Source: Streptomyces sp. BV286 (lineage in GTDB: Bacteria; Actinomycetota; Actinomycetes; Streptomycetales; Streptomycetaceae). Taken from it: a DNA stretch of 64,000 nucleotides. This document shows positions 59,367-64,000 of this stretch, piece after piece (the first letter of the stretch is position 1; every line of letters starts with the position of its first letter). Made by a program: the position numbers and the translations under genes. The notes below the pieces were generated by a model that was given only the letters and a program-made list of their open reading frames with translations, searched no databases and was not told the origin of the DNA. The stretch lies in the NCBI RefSeq assembly GCF_019090165.1, contig NZ_JAHRIB010000127.1, positions 50,511 through 114,510 on the forward strand, in the 5' to 3' direction.

Positions 59367-59969
59367 TCACCAGCGCGCCGGCGGCGGTGCCGTCAACCGG
59401 TCGGCCAGCCGCGACAACCGGTCCCCGAAACGCCGGCGGCCCCGGGGCGCGGGCAGCGAGTTCTCCCCGGCCGCCGCGCTGACCAGGTGCTGCACGGTGT
59501 CGAGGTCCAGGTCCGGTTCGCACGGCACCGCCAGCGCCTCGTGCGCCATCGCGTGCAGCTCGCGGTCGCCCGAGTCCAGGGCGAGAACCGTCGCCCCGGC
59601 CCGGCGCGCGTCGTGCACCCGCTCCAGGAGCGGGGCGCCCGGCGCGCCCGGCGCCACGACGAGCAGGGTCTCGCCCCGCCGGGCCGCCTCGATCCGGCCG
59701 AGTCCCACGGCCAGATGGGCCGGGTCCCCGGGCCGCGCCCCGTGTCGTACGAGCGTCGGCGTCAGCTCGGGCGTGCCCGACCAGGCGGCCTCGTCCACCA
59801 GGTGCGCCGCCAGGTGCCACGGCTCGTACTCGGCCGTCCCCACCAGCAGCAGCCCGCCCCCGTGGGGCAGCACGGACGACCGCAGCGCCCCCGCGAACCG
59901 CCGGGTCGCCCCCAGCCACTCGGTCCCGGCGAGCACTTCGCGCAACAAGGCCACCCGTACGGCATCCAT
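59367..59969 (-). CDS. SIS-like domain protein of unknown function
   Basis: The 200-residue protein has Rossmann-type strands: GGGLLLVGTAEYEPWHLAAH, GETLLVVAPGAPGAPLLERV, and RAGATVLALDSGDRELHAMA. The pattern (sugar-isomerase-like sensing of a phosphosugar) is typical of a conserved Streptomyces hypothetical. A GTG at 59975 is an alternative start. It is divergent from the sialidase; a shared sugar link is only a guess. Confidence 0.65.
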   Translation of the reverse strand: MDAVRVALLREVLAGTEWLGATRRFAGALRSSVLPHGGGLLLVGTAEYEPWHLAAHLVDEAAWSGTPELTPTLVRHGARPGDPAHLAVGLGRIEAARRGETLLVVAPGAPGAPLLERVHDARRAGATVLALDSGDRELHAMAHEALAVPCEPDLDLDTVQHLVSAAAGENSLPAPRGRRRFGDRLSRLADRLTAPPPARW

Positions 59970-60072
59970 GCGCACGCATCCTGCCGCAACCGGCCACTCG
60001 ACAGGTGGAGTTCACCATGAATTCGCCCGACGTGGGCAGAGTGCCCCACTCAGTCGGCAAGGGGAGGTTGTC

Positions 60073-61152
60073 ATGACCAGCAGCGAGGTGTCCGTGCCGT
60101 TCCGGGCCGGACAGGAGGGCTGTGCGAGCTTCCGGATCCCGGCCGTCGTCGCCACGGCCGAAGGAACCCTGCTCGCCTTCTGCGAGGGCCGGGTCGGCTC
60201 CCGCGACGACTTCGGGAACATCGACATCGTGCTGAAGCGGTCCACGGACGGGGGACTGACCTGGGGGCCGCTCCAGGTCGCCGCCGAGAACGGCGACGCA
60301 CTCGCCGGAAACCCGGCCCCCGTCGTCCTCGGCTCCGGCCGCATCCTGCTCGTCCACGTCCGCAACGCCGCCCTCGCCACCGAGGACGCCATCCGCCGCG
60401 GCAAGGTGAGCGCCGCCGACGGACGCCGCGTCTGGATCTGCCACAGCGACGACGACGGGCTGACCTGGTCGCGCCCGAGGGAGATCACCGGGCAGACGAA
60501 GAAGCCGGCCTGGCGCTGGTACGCCACCACCCCGGGCCACGCCCTCCGGCTGACCGGCGGACGGATCGTCGTGCCCGCCAACCACTCCCTCCCGCCGGCC
60601 GGCGCCGACAACGGCACCGAGGGCAAGTACAACGGCGGGCACTGCCTCCTCAGCGACGACCACGGCGAGAGCTGGACCATCGGATACGTCGACGACAACA
60701 CCGACGGCTACATCAACGTGAACGAGACCACCGCCGCCGAACTCCCCGACGGCCGCGTCTACTTCAACACCCGCACCGACTCCACCGCCCCCGGCACCCG
60801 CGCCGACGCCTGCTCCCGGGACGGCGGCCGGACCCTCCTCAAGCGCTTCCGCCCGCAGGCCGGCCTCACCGGTCCCGTCGTGGAGGGCAGCGTGCTCCAG
60901 CTCCGCGACCCCGACGTCCTGCTCTACTCCGGGCCCGCCGATCCGGGCTTCCGCGCCCTGATGACGATCCGCGCCAGCACCGACGACGGCGTCACCTGGC
61001 GGCCGGCGCACACCGTGGACGGACTGCCCGCCGCGTACTCCGACCTCGTGCGCGTCGACGCCGACACCCTCGGACTCCTCTACGAGACGGGCGACTTCGG
61101 AGCGTACGAGACGATCACCTTCCGGCGGATCCCCGTGACCGCCCTCACCTGA
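60073..61152 (+). CDS. exo-alpha-sialidase (GH33-like), no signal peptide
   Basis: The 359-residue protein has the arginine-triad opening FRIP (residues 20-23) and four Asp boxes: STDGGLTWG, SDDDGLTWS, SDDHGESWT and STDDGVTWR. The catalytic Tyr/Glu region is near NVNETTAAELPDGRVYFNTR. It cleaves terminal sialic acid. GGGGAGGTTGTC precedes the ATG. No signal peptide is present, so it is either cytosolic or exported by a non-classical route. Confidence 0.92.
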   Translation: MTSSEVSVPFRAGQEGCASFRIPAVVATAEGTLLAFCEGRVGSRDDFGNIDIVLKRSTDGGLTWGPLQVAAENGDALAGNPAPVVLGSGRILLVHVRNAALATEDAIRRGKVSAADGRRVWICHSDDDGLTWSRPREITGQTKKPAWRWYATTPGHALRLTGGRIVVPANHSLPPAGADNGTEGKYNGGHCLLSDDHGESWTIGYVDDNTDGYINVNETTAAELPDGRVYFNTRTDSTAPGTRADACSRDGGRTLLKRFRPQAGLTGPVVEGSVLQLRDPDVLLYSGPADPGFRALMTIRASTDDGVTWRPAHTVDGLPAAYSDLVRVDADTLGLLYETGDFGAYETITFRRIPVTALT

Positions 61153-61189
61153 CCTGCACGGACGCGAACCACGCACGTAAGGTCGGCCC

Positions 61190-61894
61190 ATGACCTCTAC
61201 TGACAGTGCACAGAAGGCCCCCGCGAAGGACCCCTGGGACCTGCCCGACGTCTCGGGGCTCGTCGTCGGCGTGCTCGGCGGCACCGGTCCGCAGGGCAAG
61301 GGCCTCGCCTACCGGCTGGCCCGCGCGGGCCAGCAGGTGATCATCGGCTCGCGGGCCGCGGAGCGCGCGCAGGCTGCCGCCGACGAGCTCGGCCACGGCG
61401 TCGAGGGCGCCGACAACGCCGAGACCGCCCGCCGCAGCGACATCGTGATCGTCGCCGTGCCCTGGGAGGGACACGGCAAGACCCTGGAGTCGCTGCGGGA
61501 GGAACTGGCCGGCAAGCTCGTCGTCGACTGCGTCAACCCGCTCGGCTTCGACAAGAAGGGCGCGTACGCGCTGAAGCCCGAGGAGGGCAGCGCCGCCGAA
61601 CAGGCCGCCGTGCTGCTGCCGGACTCCCGGGTCGCCGCCGCCTTCCACCACCTGTCGGCCGTCCTGCTCCAGGACCCGGAGATCGCCGAGATCGACACCG
61701 ACGTGATGGTGCTCGGCGAGGAGCGGGCGGACGTCGAGATCGTCCAGGCGCTGGCCGGGCGCATCCCGGGCATGCGCGGCATCTTCTCGGGCCGCCTGCG
61801 CAATGCCCACCAGGTCGAGTCGCTCGTGGCGAACCTCATCTCGGTGAACCGGCGGTACAAGGCCCACGCGGGTCTGCGCCTGACCGACGTGTAG
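61190..61894 (+). CDS. NADPH-dependent F420 reductase (Fno type)
   Basis: The 234-residue protein has VGVLGGTGPQGKGLAYRLA, GSRAAERAQAAADEL, DIVIVAVPWEGH and VVDCVNPLGF, and ends with the conserved SGRLRNAHQVESLVANLISV. It exchanges hydride between NADPH and F420, feeding F420-dependent enzymes common in actinomycetes. It starts 38 bp after the sialidase. Confidence 0.93.
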   Translation: MTSTDSAQKAPAKDPWDLPDVSGLVVGVLGGTGPQGKGLAYRLARAGQQVIIGSRAAERAQAAADELGHGVEGADNAETARRSDIVIVAVPWEGHGKTLESLREELAGKLVVDCVNPLGFDKKGAYALKPEEGSAAEQAAVLLPDSRVAAAFHHLSAVLLQDPEIAEIDTDVMVLGEERADVEIVQALAGRIPGMRGIFSGRLRNAHQVESLVANLISVNRRYKAHAGLRLTDV

Positions 61895-62023
61895 GCGTGC
61901 GCACCCGAGGGTGCAGGGGAGGGCGTGCGGGCGCGCTCCGGACGTGGGGGACACTGGAGCCGAGCAGTGTCCCCCTCCGGGTTCCGCCGCGCGCCCGCAG
62001 TTCCCCGACAGGAGCCGACCCCC

Positions 62024-62212
62024 ATGTCCCGACTCGCCCTCTACGCCCTCGTCGTCTGCGTCCTCGCCGTCGCGGCGGCCGTCGTCTCCTTCGCCCAGGG
62101 CAGCTGGCTGGGGATCGTGTGGGTGCTGCTCGCGGGCCTGTCGTCCAACACCACCTGGTACTACCTGCGCCGGGACCGCGCGCGGCGCAGGGCGTCGTCC
62201 GTCACGGGCTGA
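62024..62212 (+). CDS. small two-helix membrane protein, 62 aa
   Basis: It reads MSRLALYALVVCVLAVAAAV, VSFAQGSWLGIVWVLLAGLS and a basic tail RRDRARRRASS. Two helices with a short loop give a membrane hairpin. ACAGGAGCCG precedes the ATG. Its end overlaps the end of the opposite M50 protease gene by 11 bp. Function unknown. Confidence 0.75.
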   Translation: MSRLALYALVVCVLAVAAAVVSFAQGSWLGIVWVLLAGLSSNTTWYYLRRDRARRRASSVTG

Positions 62213-63002
62213 CCGAGCAGTACTGGTCGGTCTCCGTCCAGAACCGGTAGAGGTTCTGCCCGCAGTACGTACGGATCTCGTCGATGTCCAGGGCGCGCAG
62301 CAGTGCGTCGATCATGTCGAAGAACACGCCGTTCACCGCCGGGATCCACAGGATCGCGATCACGAGGAGCAGCCCGAAGGGTGCGAGCGGCTCCACCTGG
62401 CGGCGGATCTTGTACGACAGCCAGGGCTCGATCATGCCGTAGCCGTCCAGGCCCGGCACCGGCAAAAAGTTCAGCAGCGCGGCCGTGACCTGCAGCAACG
62501 CCAGGAACGCCAGGGCGAACTGGAAGTCCGCCGGGACGCCGTCGAGCGCGTCCAGCCAGAACGGGGCCGTGCAGACCACCGCGAACAGCACGTTCGTCAG
62601 GGGGCCCGCCGCCGAGATCAAGGTGTGCTTCCAGCGGCCCTGGATGCGGTTCCGCTCGATCCACACCGCGCCGCCCGGCAGGCCGATACCGCCCATCATC
62701 ACGAAGATGACGGGCAGCACGATGCTGAGCAGCGCGTGCGTGTACTTCAGCGGGTTCAGGGTCAGATAGCCCTTCGAGCCGATCGAGATGTCGCCGCTGT
62801 GCAGGGCCGTGCGCGCGTGCGCGTACTCGTGCAGACAGAGCGAGACGATCCAGGCCGCCGTCACGAACAGGAAGACGGCCACCCCCGGCTGCTCGGCGAA
62901 GCCCGTCCAGGTGGCCCATCCGGTCACCGCCGTGACGGCCACGATCCCGAGGAAGACGGGACTGATCCGCCGGTCGCTGTGCCGGGTGGTGGCGCTCGTC
63001 AT
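62202..63002 (-). CDS. M50 site-2-protease-type metalloprotease
   Basis: The 266-residue membrane protein has the zinc motif HEYAH (HExxH) in the second helix and the late metal motif NFLPVPGLDGYG (NxxPxPxxDG variant). It is a minimal S2P/Rv-type protease that cuts within the membrane. The start at 63002 is just before MTSATTRHSDRR. The target is unknown. Confidence 0.9.
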   Translation of the reverse strand: MTSATTRHSDRRISPVFLGIVAVTAVTGWATWTGFAEQPGVAVFLFVTAAWIVSLCLHEYAHARTALHSGDISIGSKGYLTLNPLKYTHALLSIVLPVIFVMMGGIGLPGGAVWIERNRIQGRWKHTLISAAGPLTNVLFAVVCTAPFWLDALDGVPADFQFALAFLALLQVTAALLNFLPVPGLDGYGMIEPWLSYKIRRQVEPLAPFGLLLVIAILWIPAVNGVFFDMIDALLRALDIDEIRTYCGQNLYRFWTETDQYCSVSP

Positions 63003-63182
63003 GGGGTGGGACTCCCTGTATTGCTCGATCGGGGCCGGGCGTGGCGGGTCGACCGTACCGGTGCTGTGGGGGGAACGTCCTGGGCAGGGTCGGAGGTTCC
63101 TGCGGCCCCCGCCTCCGTCCCAGGCTCCTCCCGGTCCACGCGGACGAAATCCGGGGGCGGGTCCGGGACGCCGACAGGGACA

Positions 63183-64000
63183 ATGGTCTCCGTGCGCTAC
63201 CGCATCCTCGGCACCACCCAGGCAGTACGCAACGACGGCACCCTCGTCCCGGTCGGTGGCGCGCGGCTGCGCGCCCTGCTGACCGTGCTCGCCCTGCGCC
63301 CCGGACGGGCCGTGCCCGCCGCCGCGCTGGTCGACGAGGTGTGGGGCGTCGACCCGCCGGCCGACGCCACGGGCGCGCTGCAGGCCCTGGTGGGCCGGTT
63401 GCGCAGGGCCCTCGGCGCGGACGCGATCGGCTCCGCCGAGGGCGGCTACTGGCTGCGGGCCGCGGCCGACGACATCGACCTGCACCGCTTCGAGCGGCTC
63501 GCGGGCGAGGGTTCCCGGGCGCTGGCCGACGACGACCCCGGCAAGGCGGCCGTCATCCTCGACGACGCCCTCGCCCTCTGGCGGGGGCCCGCCCTCGCCG
63601 ACCTCCCGGACCGCTCGGCCGAGTCGTCCCGGTGGGAGTCCCGCCGCCTCGACGCCCGGCGGGCCCGCCTCACCGCGGCCCTCGCCCTCGGCCACGCCGA
63701 ACAGTCCCTGCCCGACCTCACCGCCCTCTGTGACGCCCACCCCCTGGACGAGCCCCTCCAGTCGCTGCGCCTGCGAGCCCTGCGCGACGCGGGCCGCACC
63801 GCCGAGGCACTGGCCGCCTACGAATCCGTACGCCAACTCCTGGCGGACCGGCTGGGCACGGACCCGGGTCCCGAACTGCGTTCGCTGCACGGAGAGTTGC
63901 TACGGGGAACGCCGGCCGGGACCGACCCCGGCCGGCCACCGAACGGCCGGGGAGCCGGGGCGCCGGCAGCGCGGGGCCCCGGGCAGGCGCCGACCGGGCA
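63183..64000 (+). CDS. SARP/AfsR-type transcriptional regulator (3' end beyond window)
   Basis: From the ATG at 63183 (AGGGAC upstream) the frame stays open to the end. It encodes a winged-helix OmpR/SARP domain (RYRILGTTQAVRNDGTLVPV, RALLTVLALRPGRAV, ADATGALQALVGRLRRALG) and a BTAD helical domain (FERLAGEGSRALADDDPGKA, PLDEPLQSLRLRALRDAGRT, PELRSLHGELL). A Pro/Gly linker follows at the window edge, so an NTPase domain may come next. Such proteins switch on antibiotic pathways or general development. Confidence 0.93.
   Translation, partial: MVSVRYRILGTTQAVRNDGTLVPVGGARLRALLTVLALRPGRAVPAAALVDEVWGVDPPADATGALQALVGRLRRALGADAIGSAEGGYWLRAAADDIDLHRFERLAGEGSRALADDDPGKAAVILDDALALWRGPALADLPDRSAESSRWESRRLDARRARLTAALALGHAEQSLPDLTALCDAHPLDEPLQSLRLRALRDAGRTAEALAAYESVRQLLADRLGTDPGPELRSLHGELLRGTPAGTDPGRPPNGRGAGAPAARGPGQAPTG

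Overview
This window is chromosomal DNA of a Streptomyces-type actinomycete. The DNA is very G+C-rich with strong third-position G/C codon bias. GTG starts, ATGA start/stop overlaps and Tat signals are common, and the gene families (HtaA, LAXTG anchoring, AfsR/SARP, CebR- and DmdR-like boxes) fit that group. No rRNA, tRNA or CRISPR array was seen. Both ends cut through genes: a DUF6119-family gene on the left and a SARP/AfsR-type regulator on the right.

Layout. 1-10.7 kb is a defence island: a partial DUF6119/TIGR04141 gene, then a compact type I restriction-modification operon (a degenerate methyltransferase/specificity-like protein, then hsdM, hsdS and hsdR with overlapping ends), then a convergent gene with an Mrr-like C-terminus. 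10.75-13.1 kb is the debris of a mobile element: an IS3-type transposase tail, a short GntR repressor with phased GTTATC repeats, two small coupled genes, and about 1.1 kb of decayed DNA. 13.1-16.3 kb holds the most interesting unit: a membrane-anchored NPCBM-like protein, a four-helix membrane protein, and a nucleosidase/phosphorylase domain fused to a WD40-type propeller. The last two are translationally coupled and look like an undescribed two-gene sensor/effector (conflict) system.

16.3-24.5 kb is metabolic and secretory: a TetR regulator with an alpha/beta hydrolase, an SDR and an enoyl-CoA hydratase; a secreted esterase with a CBM2 domain under a CebR-like box; an SGNH hydrolase; and a MarR/YceI divergent pair with two clear operators. 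24.6-30.5 kb is a sensor kinase, DUF4333 protein, ABC ATPase, FtsX-type permease and response regulator, probably one signalling/export module. 30.5-44 kb is mixed housekeeping: a probable zinc-responsive COG0523 GTPase, MazG-like, DoxX, PhoD, a Gfo/Idh/MocA oxidoreductase, a Bcr/CflA exporter coupled to a serine hydrolase that seems to start with CTG, an Rsm22-like protein, DUF6243/TetR, GDPD and a Prim-Pol-like protein.

45-56.6 kb is an iron and haem acquisition island: efeOBU, the hmuTUV haem ABC transporter, two HtaA surface haem proteins (the second with an LAXTG sortase signal) and a haem oxygenase. Three DmdR/DtxR-type iron boxes sit at its promoters. The parts form a path: surface haem capture (HtaA), lipoprotein hand-off (HmuT), import (HmuUV), ring opening (haem oxygenase), with EfeUOB handling free iron. 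56.7-64 kb holds map, an MFS exporter, a SIS-like protein, a cytosolic-type sialidase, an F420-dependent NADP reductase, a small membrane protein, an M50 metalloprotease and the truncated SARP regulator.

A repeat family with the core GCGCAGTTCCCCGCGCCCCT occurs at four loci, and every one lies between convergent gene ends.
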